From: an uncultured Bacteroidota bacterium
Lineage (GTDB): Bacteria > Bacteroidota > Bacteroidia > Flavobacteriales > Flavobacteriaceae
Length of the DNA stretch: 64,000 bases
Assembly (NCBI GenBank): GCA_902595825.1
Contig: CACJRP010000004.1
Coordinates: 23,659 to 87,658 of the forward strand
Reading direction: 5' to 3'
Positions 1-8,719 of this stretch are shown in pieces (position 1 is the first letter of the stretch; each line of letters starts with the position of its first letter). The translations under genes and the position numbers were made by a program. Below the pieces are notes generated by a model, which worked only from the letters and a program-made list of their open reading frames with translations, made no database searches and was not told where the DNA came from.

Positions 1-850
1 GTTTGACTTGATTCCTAAAACTCTTTTTAACTTATGTTTGTATTGAGTTTTTGAAACAATACCATCTACTATATTGTTTCTATAAGCGTTTTCTGGAAAG
101 GTAGCATCTAAATTATCCACAACTTCATTAAAATTTTCTGGTGAGATTTTTCTGGATGATTTAATTTGATTAGCTATACCGTCCCAGATAGAATTCAAAA
201 GAGACTTTATTTGATTTCTGTTTGCTTCACTCATTTTATCGTCTAGATATGGTTCCACCGCACTTTTGTATTTGCCGTGTCTGACAACTTCCATTTTAAA
301 TCCATATTTTTCCTGTAGCTGTTTGTAGTAAAGGACCTCTGCACCAAGGCCTTTTAATTCAATATTTCCCATGGGATTTAAAAAAATTGAATCTGAAACA
401 GATGCTAGGTAGTATCCTTTTTGAGAAAAAAAATCACCATAACTATAAATAAATTTTCCTTTATCCCTAAAATTTTGAAGTGATTTCCTTATTGTTAAAG
501 CTTGGGACCACCCCATTTTTGGAGATTGACTTTTTAAATTAATTCCTTTAATATCATTATTGTTACTGGCAAATTCTATCGCATTAATTAAATCTAGGAA
601 TTTTATAATCTCTGGAGAAACTCCTAAAATTTCCTCAAATTCTTGAGTGATAGGTATATTGTCATATATATCCTTATCCAAATCTAGATTTAAAACACTG
701 TTTGAAGAAATTTTATCTTGGAGTATGTTTTTGTCAAAGGTGGCAACTGATGCAATACCCGCCAATAAAAAAAATCCCAAAGATATTATCAGAATTAAAG
801 CGGTTATTGATCCAAGAAAGGAAGCTAAAAAATTTCTAAAAAAATTCATT
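1..850 (-). CDS. sppA: Signal peptide peptidase SppA, 67K type (S49), C-terminal part outside window
   Basis: This is a membrane-anchored serine/lysine peptidase that degrades residual signal peptides in the cytoplasmic membrane. The reading frame begins with ATG at 848-850 and stays open to the left edge, giving 283 residues. A single membrane segment lies at about residues 10-37. The first S49 domain follows, with the block GKYKSAVEP at 192-200. By family knowledge this block carries the general-base lysine (here K195). The nucleophilic serine sits in the second S49 domain, which is beyond the window. The gene diverges from folK across 117 bases. Assignment to the long, two-domain SppA class rests on the lysine block lying in the N-terminal half. 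Confidence 0.93.
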
Positions 851-967
851 AATTAACTGAAATTAATATTGCTTATGGTAATAAATTTATGCAAAGATTA
901 AGTTTTTTATTTAATATCAAATAAAACTCAGTTTAAAATATTTGTTTTTTAAAATTAATTTCAAGAA

Positions 968-2050
968 ATGATTTATTTATCTATAGGAAGTAATCTTGGG
1001 GATAGATTGAAATTCTTACAACTAGCTGTAGGGTTGATATCTTACAGAATATCGAAAGTTACTAATGTTTCAAGAATTTATGAGACTCCTGCTATGGGTT
1101 TCAAAGGAAATCCATTTTATAATATATGTGTTAAAATGAATACCGATTTACAACCAAAATCTCTGCTTGAAAAACTTTTAGATATTGAAAAATATCTTGG
1201 CAGAGTAAGATCATCTGACAGTAAACCAAAATCAAGAAAAGTTGATATTGATATAATTTATTTTAAAGAATTGATAATAAATGATAAAGCACTGTTTGTT
1301 CCTCATAAAAATATGCACGAGAGAAACTTTGTGCTGTATCCTTTGCTTGATGTGTGTTCCAACTTTAAAGATCCCAGAAATGGAAAGTCCATCCAAGCAT
1401 TGTTAGATATTTCTAATGATTCTTTCATTCCAAAAAAAGTAGAAGAAAAAGTATATATCCCAGAAATCAAAAAAGTAATTGCAGTAGAAGGATTAATAGG
1501 CATAGGAAAAACAGAGTTTTCGAGAAAATTATCGGATGCATTATTTGGAGAATTAGTGTTGGAAGAATTTGATGAAGTACTTCTAGAAAAATTTTATACA
1601 AACCCTACTGAAAGAGCCTTTGAAACAGAAATATCTTTTTTAGAACTTAGATTGGAGCAGCATAAAGAATATAAAAACAGAAAAAGATATCCGCAAATTT
1701 TTGATTATTTGGCCCATAAATCTATAATTTTTGCTAAAAAAACTATGACAAAATCAGAGTTTAATAAATTTCAAAGGGATTTTAATCATTGTTCAGATTT
1801 ATTTATCAAGCCTGAAGTTGTAATTATTTTAACTCAAGAAATAAATCATATTTTAGATAAGATTAAGAGAAGAGGAAGAAAGTTTGAAAAGCAAATTGAC
1901 AGGGAATATTTAGATTTGATTCAATCAGAATATAATGATTGGAAAACCAAAACTAAATTTACGATATGTAATTTAGACTTGCATGATGGAGATTTTAAAA
2001 ATAATCATTCAGTATTTTTAAATATTTTAAATTTATTTTTTAGGCATTAA
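968..2050 (+). CDS. folK: Bifunctional HPPK (FolK) - deoxynucleoside kinase fusion
   Basis: The 360-residue protein joins two enzymes. Residues 1-130 are 6-hydroxymethyl-7,8-dihydropterin pyrophosphokinase (folate synthesis): IYLSIGSNLGDR at the start, then SRKVDIDIIYF, the family's pyrophosphate/Mg-binding motif. From about residue 165 the protein is a dNK/thymidine-kinase-2-like deoxynucleoside kinase. It has the P-loop GLIGIGKT at 175-182 and an arginine-rich lid region (KIKRRGRKFE) near residue 300. The dNK salvages deoxynucleosides by 5'-phosphorylation; its preferred base cannot be read from sequence. This fusion is known in Bacteroidetes. The last 11 bases overlap the convergent methyltransferase gene. 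Confidence 0.92.
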   Translation: MIYLSIGSNLGDRLKFLQLAVGLISYRISKVTNVSRIYETPAMGFKGNPFYNICVKMNTDLQPKSLLEKLLDIEKYLGRVRSSDSKPKSRKVDIDIIYFKELIINDKALFVPHKNMHERNFVLYPLLDVCSNFKDPRNGKSIQALLDISNDSFIPKKVEEKVYIPEIKKVIAVEGLIGIGKTEFSRKLSDALFGELVLEEFDEVLLEKFYTNPTERAFETEISFLELRLEQHKEYKNRKRYPQIFDYLAHKSIIFAKKTMTKSEFNKFQRDFNHCSDLFIKPEVVIILTQEINHILDKIKRRGRKFEKQIDREYLDLIQSEYNDWKTKTKFTICNLDLHDGDFKNNHSVFLNILNLFFRH

Positions 2051-2576
2051 TTTTCAAATAAAAATCCCAACACAAAATCCCTGAAACTACAGAAACATTT
2101 ATTGAATGCTTAGTACCCTGTTGTGGTATTTCTATAACTTGGCCTGCTATATCGATAATTTCTTGTTTAACCCCAAAAACCTCGTTGCCAAGAACAAATC
2201 CAGTCAATTTATTTTTATCCGGGCTGTAACTTTTTAAATCTATGGATTTTTCGGTTTGCTCAATTGACCAAATATCACAATCATTTTTTTTAAGTTCAGT
2301 GATTAAATCATAAATATTCTCCTTGTATTCCCAATCTACAGACTCATTAGAACCTAAAGCAGTTTTCATTACCTCTTTGTGAGGGGGAGCAGGAGATATA
2401 CCACATATATAAACTTTAGATAACAAAAATGCATCCGCTGTTCTTAAAATGGAACCCACATTGTGACCACTTCTAATATCATCGAGTATTAATATCAATG
2501 GTGTTTTCTTTGATTTTAAATATTCTTTTCTAGATTTTCTGTTCAATTCCTGATTTTTTAATTTCCTATTTTTCAT
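2040..2576 (-). CDS. SpoU/TrmH-family RNA 2'-O-methyltransferase
   Basis: A 178-residue SPOUT-class methyltransferase that 2'-O-methylates tRNA or rRNA using S-adenosylmethionine. All three family motifs are visible. Motif 1 is SGHNVGSILRTADAF near residue 36, with the catalytic Arg. Motif 2 is GFVLGNEVFGV near residue 125. Motif 3 is IPQQGTKHSINVSVVSGI near residue 150 and forms the trefoil-knot cofactor site. The protein has the short TrmH architecture without the L30e-like N-terminal domain of RlmB. The exact target nucleotide is not deducible. Divergent from mutS, convergent with folK. Confidence 0.9.
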   Translation of the reverse strand: MKNRKLKNQELNRKSRKEYLKSKKTPLILILDDIRSGHNVGSILRTADAFLLSKVYICGISPAPPHKEVMKTALGSNESVDWEYKENIYDLITELKKNDCDIWSIEQTEKSIDLKSYSPDKNKLTGFVLGNEVFGVKQEIIDIAGQVIEIPQQGTKHSINVSVVSGILCWDFYLKINA

Positions 2577-2640
2577 TTTGAATAAGAATAAGTTTTTTAA
2601 ACTTAAATATGAATTATATTAGTGTCTATTTGATTTTTTA

Positions 2641-5247
2641 ATGAGTTTGGATAAAAAGGTAAAATTAACACCACTGATGAAACAATACAACCAAATCAAG
2701 GTTAAATACCCTGATGCATTGCTTTTATTTAGAGTTGGAGATTTTTATGAGACTTTTGGAAAAGATGCAATAAAGGCATCGAAAATTCTTGGTATCATTT
2801 TAACTAAAAAAGGTGCAGGAAGCATGAGTGAAATTGAACTTGCTGGATTCCCATATCATTCCATTAATAATTACTTACCAAAACTAGTCAAAGCTGGTTG
2901 CAGAGTAGCGATTTGTGACCAATTGGAAAATCCAAAACTCACAAAAAAACTTGTCAAAAGAGGTGTTACGGAATTAGTAACTCCAGGAGTAGCGATAAAT
3001 GATGATATATTAGAGCATAATAAAAATAATTACTTATCAGCAATAACTTTTGGTAAAAATAAATCTGGGATTTCATTTATGGACATTTCAACCGGAGATT
3101 TTTCTTTTTTTTCTGGATCAATTAATCAAATTAAATTAATTATTGAAAAGTATGAACCTGCAGAAATTATTATTTCAAAACTTTCCAAAACAGAATTCCT
3201 TTCAAATTTTGGGGAAGATTTCACGACATTTTTTCAAGAAGATTGGGTGTTTGATTATGAAAATAGTTATGATTCATTAATAGAACTTTTTGAAACAAAG
3301 TCTCTAAAAGGCTTTGGAGTTGAAGATGATAATAAAGAGGGAATCATAGCCGCCGGAGTTGTTTTACATTATCTCTCAGAGACACAACACAACAGATTGG
3401 CACACATCAAGTCACTGAAAAGAATTAATACTGAAAACTATCTTTCCTTAGATAAATTTACAACTAGAAATTTAGAGTTAAATTATTCGACTAATGGAGG
3501 AGTATCACTTATTCAAGTTATTGACTTCACATCAACCTCAATTGGAAGCAGAGTACTTAAAAAATGGTTAAACTTTCCGTTAAAATCTATACAAAAATTA
3601 AAGCTAAGGCACAATCTTGTTGAAATTTTATTAAACGAAAAATATTTAACTGAAAATCTAATTAAACATTTAAAAGAAATTGTTGACATCGAGAGAATTG
3701 CCTCTAAAATTGCTACAGGAAAAGTCAATCCAAGAGAATTGGTTTCATTAAAGAGAAGTATAGCTGAAATTCAAAAAATAAAAACAACGTTCGAAAAAAA
3801 CAGCAATGATTTAATTGTTAAAACTGGAAAAAAATTAGTTACATGTAAAACAATTTTCTCTAAGATTGATAAAACAATTAAGGAAGATGTTCCTGTTTCA
3901 ATTTCAAAAGGAAATTTTATTGCAGAAGGCTTTTCTAAAGAACTCGATGAACTAAGAGGAATCCTAAAAGACGGGAAGTCAATGCTTGATAAAATCCTCA
4001 AAAAGGAGCTACTCAAAAATGATATCCCATCATTAAAAATCGGTTTCAACAACATATTTGGATATTATTTTGAGGTGAGAAATACTCATAAAGAAAAAGT
4101 TCCAAATGAATGGATCAGGAAGCAAACACTTGTGAATGCAGAAAGATACATAAATGAAGATTTAAAAAATTACGAAACAAAAATATTAGGTGCCGAAGAG
4201 AAAATACAGGAATTGGAATTGAGTTATTACTCTCAATTATTAAATTCTCTCCAAGAAAATCTTGATGGTATTATGGTAAATTCAACCTTAATTGGGGAAA
4301 TTGATTGTTTTTTAAGCTTTGCCATCGCTGCTTCAAAATTTAATTTCTGTAAACCTGTTTTCAATGAGTCAAATAATATTCAAATAATTCAAGGAAGGCA
4401 CCCAGTTATAGAACAAAATCTAAAAGATGGTGAAATATTTATCCCTAATGACATCGAACTTGACCAAGAAAATCAGCAGATAATGATGATAAGTGGCCCT
4501 AATATGTCTGGTAAGTCTGCAATTTTAAGACAAACTGCTTTAATAGTTATTATGGCTCAAATTGGCAGCTATGTGCCTGCAAAAGAAGTAAATATTGGAA
4601 TTACTGATAAAATTTTTACGCGTGTAGGCGCTAGCGATAATATCTCTCAGGGGGAGTCTACATTTATGGTTGAGATGAATGAAGCTGCTGCAATACTGAA
4701 TAATTTAACTTCTAAAAGTTTAATTTTATTAGACGAAATTGGAAGAGGTACAAGCACCTATGATGGTATATCAATAGCATGGGCTATCACAGAATATCTT
4801 CACGAACATTCATTTAAACCAAAAACATTATTTGCCACCCACTATCATGAATTAAATGTGATGAAGGATAAGTTTAAACGAATTAAAAATTTTAATGTTT
4901 CTGTAATGGAAGGTGACAATAAAATTCTTTTTTTAAGAAAACTTGAACCTGAGGGAAGTGAACATAGTTTTGGAATCCATGTAGCTAAAATGGCTGGACT
5001 TCCAAAGCAAGTGATTGATATAGCAAATCAAAAATTAAAGTTTTTAGAAAAAAGCCGTGATATTTCAAACAGAAAAAAATCTTTGTCAAATAAAAACAAA
5101 GAAATGCAGCTAAGTTTCATTTCATTGGATGACCCTTTAGTTGAAGAATTAAAACAAGAAATTTTAGAAATTGATATTGACAATTTAAAACCCTTAGAGG
5201 CTCTTCTCGTTCTAAATAAGTTGAAAAAAAAGATGGACAAAGGATAA
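2641..5247 (+). CDS. mutS: DNA mismatch repair protein MutS
   Basis: MutS recognises base mismatches and small loops and, with MutL, starts mismatch repair in the cytoplasm. The 868-residue length is normal. The mismatch-wedging Phe-X-Glu motif is F35-Y36-E37 in GDFYETFG. The ATPase has Walker A GPNMSGKS at 619-626 and Walker B DEIGRGTSTYDG from residue 698. The ATHYHEL signature follows. The C-terminal tail LKPLEALLVLNKLKKK resembles the family's oligomerisation/beta-clamp-proximal end. The ATG at 2641 is preceded by an A/T-rich region without Shine-Dalgarno sequence, and the gene has its own upstream region shared with the divergent methyltransferase. Confidence 0.98.
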   Translation: MSLDKKVKLTPLMKQYNQIKVKYPDALLLFRVGDFYETFGKDAIKASKILGIILTKKGAGSMSEIELAGFPYHSINNYLPKLVKAGCRVAICDQLENPKLTKKLVKRGVTELVTPGVAINDDILEHNKNNYLSAITFGKNKSGISFMDISTGDFSFFSGSINQIKLIIEKYEPAEIIISKLSKTEFLSNFGEDFTTFFQEDWVFDYENSYDSLIELFETKSLKGFGVEDDNKEGIIAAGVVLHYLSETQHNRLAHIKSLKRINTENYLSLDKFTTRNLELNYSTNGGVSLIQVIDFTSTSIGSRVLKKWLNFPLKSIQKLKLRHNLVEILLNEKYLTENLIKHLKEIVDIERIASKIATGKVNPRELVSLKRSIAEIQKIKTTFEKNSNDLIVKTGKKLVTCKTIFSKIDKTIKEDVPVSISKGNFIAEGFSKELDELRGILKDGKSMLDKILKKELLKNDIPSLKIGFNNIFGYYFEVRNTHKEKVPNEWIRKQTLVNAERYINEDLKNYETKILGAEEKIQELELSYYSQLLNSLQENLDGIMVNSTLIGEIDCFLSFAIAASKFNFCKPVFNESNNIQIIQGRHPVIEQNLKDGEIFIPNDIELDQENQQIMMISGPNMSGKSAILRQTALIVIMAQIGSYVPAKEVNIGITDKIFTRVGASDNISQGESTFMVEMNEAAAILNNLTSKSLILLDEIGRGTSTYDGISIAWAITEYLHEHSFKPKTLFATHYHELNVMKDKFKRIKNFNVSVMEGDNKILFLRKLEPEGSEHSFGIHVAKMAGLPKQVIDIANQKLKFLEKSRDISNRKKSLSNKNKEMQLSFISLDDPLVEELKQEILEIDIDNLKPLEALLVLNKLKKKMDKG

Positions 5248-5253
5248 AAACAT

Positions 5254-5287
5254 ATTGTCTTATAATTAAAAATTAATTTTAACTTTG
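5254..5287 (+). promoter_or_regulatory. Candidate promoter for the tRNA-Gly/tRNA-Leu pair
   Basis: TAACTTTG at 5280-5287 matches the Bacteroidetes -7 consensus TAnnTTTG. ATTG at 5254-5257 could serve as a -33 element, although the 22-base spacing is slightly longer than the usual 19. Transcription would begin a few bases before the tRNA 5' end at 5297. Confidence 0.5.
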
Positions 5288-5296
5288 TTTGCTTTT

Positions 5297-5368
5297 GCGA
5301 AAGTAGCTCAGTGGTAGAGCGTCACCTTGCCAAGGTGAGGGTCGCGGGTTCAAATCCCGTCTTTCGCT
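5297..5368 (+). tRNA. tRNA-Gly(GCC)
   Basis: A 72-nucleotide cloverleaf. The acceptor stem GCGAAAG/CTTTCGC is perfect. The anticodon stem is TCACC/GGTGA with loop TTGCCAA (anticodon GCC). The T arm carries GGTTCAAATCC, and the discriminator base is T. No CCA is encoded, so it must be added after transcription. It lies nine bases upstream of tRNA-Leu and is probably co-transcribed with it. Confidence 0.97.
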
Positions 5369-5377
5369 CTCAGTCCA

Positions 5378-5462
5378 GCTCGGATGGTGGAATTGGTAGA
5401 CACGTTGGACTTAAAATCCAATGGCCATTGTGGCCGTGCGGGTTCAAGTCCCGCTCCGAGTA
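5378..5462 (+). tRNA. tRNA-Leu(TAA)
   Basis: An 85-nucleotide class II tRNA with a long variable arm (TGGCCATTGTGGCCG). The anticodon stem is TTGGA/TCCAA with loop CTTAAAA (anticodon TAA). The acceptor stem GCTCGGA/TCCGAGT has a G1-T72 wobble at its end, and the discriminator is A. No CCA is encoded. Confidence 0.96.
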
Positions 5463-5468
5463 CTTTTA

Positions 5469-6506
5469 TTAACTAGTTAATAGGCTTCGACAAATTTTTT
5501 CTACTCCGTAACGAACTGGATCTGTAACTGGTAATCCTGTAATTTTTGTTGTTTCATTAATTACCATCTGTGCTTCTTTTTCATTTAATTTTGATGTATT
5601 AAGTGAAACACCTATACATTTTGAAATTGGGAATGCACCAAAAACGTGAGCGAGATTTTGATTTAATTCAATGAACTTTTTGAGGTTAGGAATCCGGATA
5701 TTTTCAGGATATCTTAAGTTTTGTTTTTCAGCCCTGTGACACAATACTAAATGAGTTGGACAAGACCCTCTTATTAAGGGTAATGTTGCAGTACTGCCAG
5801 GATGAAGTAATGAGCCTTGGCCTTCTATAATTATTAAATCTTTTTTACCATATTCTAGCACTTTCCTTTCTACCGCTCCACAAGCATGATCAACTTTAAA
5901 GGCATCGAGGGGAATTCCGTCTCCAGTTATTGTTATACCAATTTGACCGGTTGCAATAAATCCACTTTTTAATTTATTTTGTTTTGACCACGTTAAAACT
6001 TCTAAGGCAGTAGTCATTTTACCACATGCCATGTCGGTTCCAACCATCAGAAGCCTTTTGTTATTTAATTGTGCTGCTTTTCCAGTCGCAATTTCAGGAA
6101 CAAAATTCGGGACCCTAACATCCCAAATCCACTGATTTTTTTTAGAAATAAGATTACTAAAGCGATCTTGTAAAAGATCATGTAAACCATTAATTATTGA
6201 TAATCCTTTTGATAATGCCATTTTAATCACAGGATACCAATCAGAAGGAACTTTCCCTCCACTTGGGGCTATACCAAGAATCAAAACTTCAGCTTTTAAT
6301 TGAATAGCAGAATCTAAATTATTAACAATAGGGACTGGTTTTAAATTGGAATAATGGTCGCTTATATCTGTTTTCGAGTATTTTGAATCAATGACACAAA
6401 CTATTTTGTTTTCTAAATACCTCAGGACTCCCATTCCCATTTTTCCATACTCACTGTAAATATGACCTTCCATGTAAATAGCTACATTTTGTTTTTTTTT
6501 AAGCAT
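5469..6506 (-). CDS. DUF1611 / DgcN-like protein, candidate D-glutamate N-acetyltransferase
   Basis: A 345-residue protein of the DUF1611 family. A Rossmann-like N-terminal domain (residues 1-140) is followed by a P-loop-like domain with GTDMACGKMT at 156-165 and EGQGSLLHPG at 228-237. Work on marine bacteria assigned a DUF1611 member (DgcN) as D-glutamate N-acetyltransferase. It is partnered there with an epimerase-family enzyme (DgcA) that racemises N-acetyl-D-glutamate. Here the start overlaps the end of exactly such an enzyme by 8 bases, so the two are co-translated. The family match is firm. The D-Glu role is inferred from the pairing, and older annotations read it only as a nucleotide-binding protein. 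Confidence 0.75.
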   Translation of the reverse strand: MLKKKQNVAIYMEGHIYSEYGKMGMGVLRYLENKIVCVIDSKYSKTDISDHYSNLKPVPIVNNLDSAIQLKAEVLILGIAPSGGKVPSDWYPVIKMALSKGLSIINGLHDLLQDRFSNLISKKNQWIWDVRVPNFVPEIATGKAAQLNNKRLLMVGTDMACGKMTTALEVLTWSKQNKLKSGFIATGQIGITITGDGIPLDAFKVDHACGAVERKVLEYGKKDLIIIEGQGSLLHPGSTATLPLIRGSCPTHLVLCHRAEKQNLRYPENIRIPNLKKFIELNQNLAHVFGAFPISKCIGVSLNTSKLNEKEAQMVINETTKITGLPVTDPVRYGVEKICRSLLTS

Positions 6507-7548
6507 AGTACATTTTTTTTAGTTCTCCACCATGACCAGGATTTTCTGATACGGAAGTTATTCCGTTTATTAAATTGGTTCCGGTTGAAGGGTCCGGATT
6601 TAGATTATAATGAGAATCTAAATCTATGTGGTCGATGATACCACTTATCGAAGCAGAGGCAGCAATCGAAAGGGAAGATTCGGACATACACCCTATCATG
6701 GTTTTTAGTCCGTGAGCCCGAGCGGTATTAATAATTTTTAATCCTTCTGTGATGCCACCACACTTCATTAATTTTAGATTTATTCCATCTACATAATTAG
6801 CCCATAAAGGTATTTGCTTTGCATATCTACAGGACTCGTCAAGATAAATAGGCATTTTTCTATTTTCAAAAATATATTTTAAATCAGATTCACATCCTTC
6901 TTTTAGTGGCTGTTCTATGTAGTCTACTTCACGCTTGCTTAGCCAATTCATCATTTCAAGTGTTTGATTTACATCCCATCCTCCATTTGCATCGACTCGA
7001 ACTTTTACATTGTAGTTTTTGGAAATTTGATATACCTCATTAAACATTTCCTTATCTGCGTCTAAGCCCAAAGGGTTCCCTAACTTTACTTTTAGAGATT
7101 TAAATTTATTACCTTTTAAAATTGTTGGAATTCTTTCTCTAATTACTTCTACTGGATTTATACCAATCGTAACAGATGTTGGTTTACCAGGTTTTGGTAA
7201 ATCTAAATACTTGTATAAGGGTTTGCCCGCTTTTTTTGCCTTCAAGTCCCAAAAAGCCATATCTAAAGATGCATACGCACATGGTGCAATTTTCATTTCC
7301 ATAGCCCGATTGTAAAGTTTGTCAATGGATTCGTTTTTGATATTTGTTGAGATAAAATACTCAAGTTGCTCTTTAACAATTTCAGCTGTTTCAGCATTTT
7401 CACTTTTACCCGGTGCTGATTCACCCCAAGCAGTGTAGTTTTCATCTTTAATTTTTAAAAATACATTCACAGATTGATCTTTTATTCCTCTACTTATCTG
7501 TAAAGGATATTTTTTTTTCAAAGGAACCGTATAAATCGAAAACTCCAT
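6499..7548 (-). CDS. Enolase-superfamily L-Ala-D/L-Glu epimerase or N-acetyl-D-Glu racemase (DgcA-like)
   Basis: A 349-residue member of the mandelate racemase/muconate-lactonising subgroup. The catalytic set is complete: KVK at 153-155, metal ligands D186 (RVDANGG), E212 (DYIEQP) and D237 (IYLDES), and the opposite-face base K259 (INLKLMKCGG). A DLD motif at 309-311 matches the DxD that Ala-Glu dipeptide epimerases use to hold the dipeptide amino group. That favours L-Ala-D-Glu epimerisation in murein-peptide recycling. The 8-base overlap with the DUF1611 gene instead favours N-acetyl-D-glutamate racemase. Both roles feed D-glutamate into L-glutamate metabolism. It is the first gene of its operon and diverges from the S12 hydrolase operon across 81 bases. 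Confidence 0.82.
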   Translation of the reverse strand: MEFSIYTVPLKKKYPLQISRGIKDQSVNVFLKIKDENYTAWGESAPGKSENAETAEIVKEQLEYFISTNIKNESIDKLYNRAMEMKIAPCAYASLDMAFWDLKAKKAGKPLYKYLDLPKPGKPTSVTIGINPVEVIRERIPTILKGNKFKSLKVKLGNPLGLDADKEMFNEVYQISKNYNVKVRVDANGGWDVNQTLEMMNWLSKREVDYIEQPLKEGCESDLKYIFENRKMPIYLDESCRYAKQIPLWANYVDGINLKLMKCGGITEGLKIINTARAHGLKTMIGCMSESSLSIAASASISGIIDHIDLDSHYNLNPDPSTGTNLINGITSVSENPGHGGELKKMYYA

Positions 7549-7629
7549 GATAGCAATATAATTGTTTATTATATATTTATTGTTTTTAAATATTCATATT
7601 ATTACATTTAGTAATCATACTTTTCAATT

Positions 7630-8715
7630 ATGAAAATAAATCTTTTTAATTTATTTATAGCTTCATTTATTGTAATAATTTCTTGTTCCGATTCCGATGC
7701 AGAATTGAGTGAAAAGGAAAAGGAAGCGGACAATTTAGTTAATACCTTTATTGAAGAAAATAAAATTCCAGGGTTGTCAATTACAATATTAGATGGAGAC
7801 GGCCATATAGAATACTCTAAAGGTTTTGGATATGCTGATCTAGAGAAAAAAATTAATATAAACCCTAAAAATTCAATATTCAGAATAGGGAGTTTTTCTA
7901 AAACTTTAGCTGGTACTGCGTTGATGAAAATGTATGAAGAAAATAAAATTGAGATTGATAGTTCAGTAAGTTTTTATATTAAAGGACTACCGGCTGATAA
8001 AAAAAAAATTATCCTAAGACAAATTGCTGGACACCTATCAGGTATAAGACATTACGGAGATGGAGATGATATGAAGCTCAATTTAAATTATGAGAATACC
8101 TCTGAGGCATTGAACATATTTATTAATGACAGCCTGCTATTTGATCCAGGAACTAAATATAGTTATTCTACTCATGCTTGGACTTTGCTAAGTCTAGCAA
8201 TGGAAAAAGCATACGGTGAAAATTTCATTGAACTGATGAAAAACGAAATATTAAGTCCGCTTCAACTTAACAAAACCTTTGCTGAAGAAATTGATTTAGT
8301 TTTGAATGACAAGGTTACATTTTATGAAAAAAATGAATCCGGAGATATTGTTCTTTGTCCAGATGTAAACAATAGTTGGAAGTGGGCTGGAGGTGGTTAC
8401 GTATCAACTACACAGGATATGGCCGACTTTACTTGGAAAGTTCTTTACACTGATTTCCTTTTGCCTGAAACTGTTAAGGAAATGACAGAATCTCAAAAAA
8501 TTCCAAATGATAAAAAAACCAATTATGGCATTGGTTGGAGAATTAGATACGATGATGAAAATAACTCTTATTTAGGACATACGGGGGGGTCAGTTGGAGG
8601 TACTACTTTTGTGTTTTCTTCCAACGATAAATCGGTAGTTTCAATAATGGCTAATATTTCGAATGCCTCTTTTGGCACTCTGCCTTATGAATTATTTAAA
8701 ATTTTTAAAAATTAA
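7630..8715 (+). CDS. S12 (class C beta-lactamase-like) serine hydrolase lipoprotein
   Basis: A 361-residue exported serine hydrolase. The signal peptide ends in a lipobox-like IISC with lipidation Cys at residue 19, so it is probably membrane anchored outside the cytoplasm. The nucleophile motif is S88-F-S-K91. A tyrosine motif lies at 177-181 (YSYST, replacing the usual YxN), and the third motif HTGG is at 317-320. The family includes DD-peptidases, D-aminopeptidases, esterases and the microcystin peptidase MlrB. The true substrate is unknown. It is the first gene of a tight operon; the next start is 4 bases beyond its stop. A run of seven G encodes the HTGG motif. Confidence 0.88.
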   Translation: MKINLFNLFIASFIVIISCSDSDAELSEKEKEADNLVNTFIEENKIPGLSITILDGDGHIEYSKGFGYADLEKKININPKNSIFRIGSFSKTLAGTALMKMYEENKIEIDSSVSFYIKGLPADKKKIILRQIAGHLSGIRHYGDGDDMKLNLNYENTSEALNIFINDSLLFDPGTKYSYSTHAWTLLSLAMEKAYGENFIELMKNEILSPLQLNKTFAEEIDLVLNDKVTFYEKNESGDIVLCPDVNNSWKWAGGGYVSTTQDMADFTWKVLYTDFLLPETVKEMTESQKIPNDKKTNYGIGWRIRYDDENNSYLGHTGGSVGGTTFVFSSNDKSVVSIMANISNASFGTLPYELFKIFKN

Positions 8716-8719
8716 TCTC

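Noticed and set aside
647-856. Open frame on the plus strand in the first kilobase
   Set aside because: It is antisense to sppA, which has clear family motifs on the minus strand.
2589-2605. TAAGTTT-TTT-AAACTTA palindrome between the methyltransferase and mutS
   Set aside because: Composed almost wholly of A/T and short; too likely by chance.
8663-8719. Earlier start for the first S9 peptidase
   Set aside because: It would overlap the S12 gene and bury the signal peptide; ATG 8720 is better.
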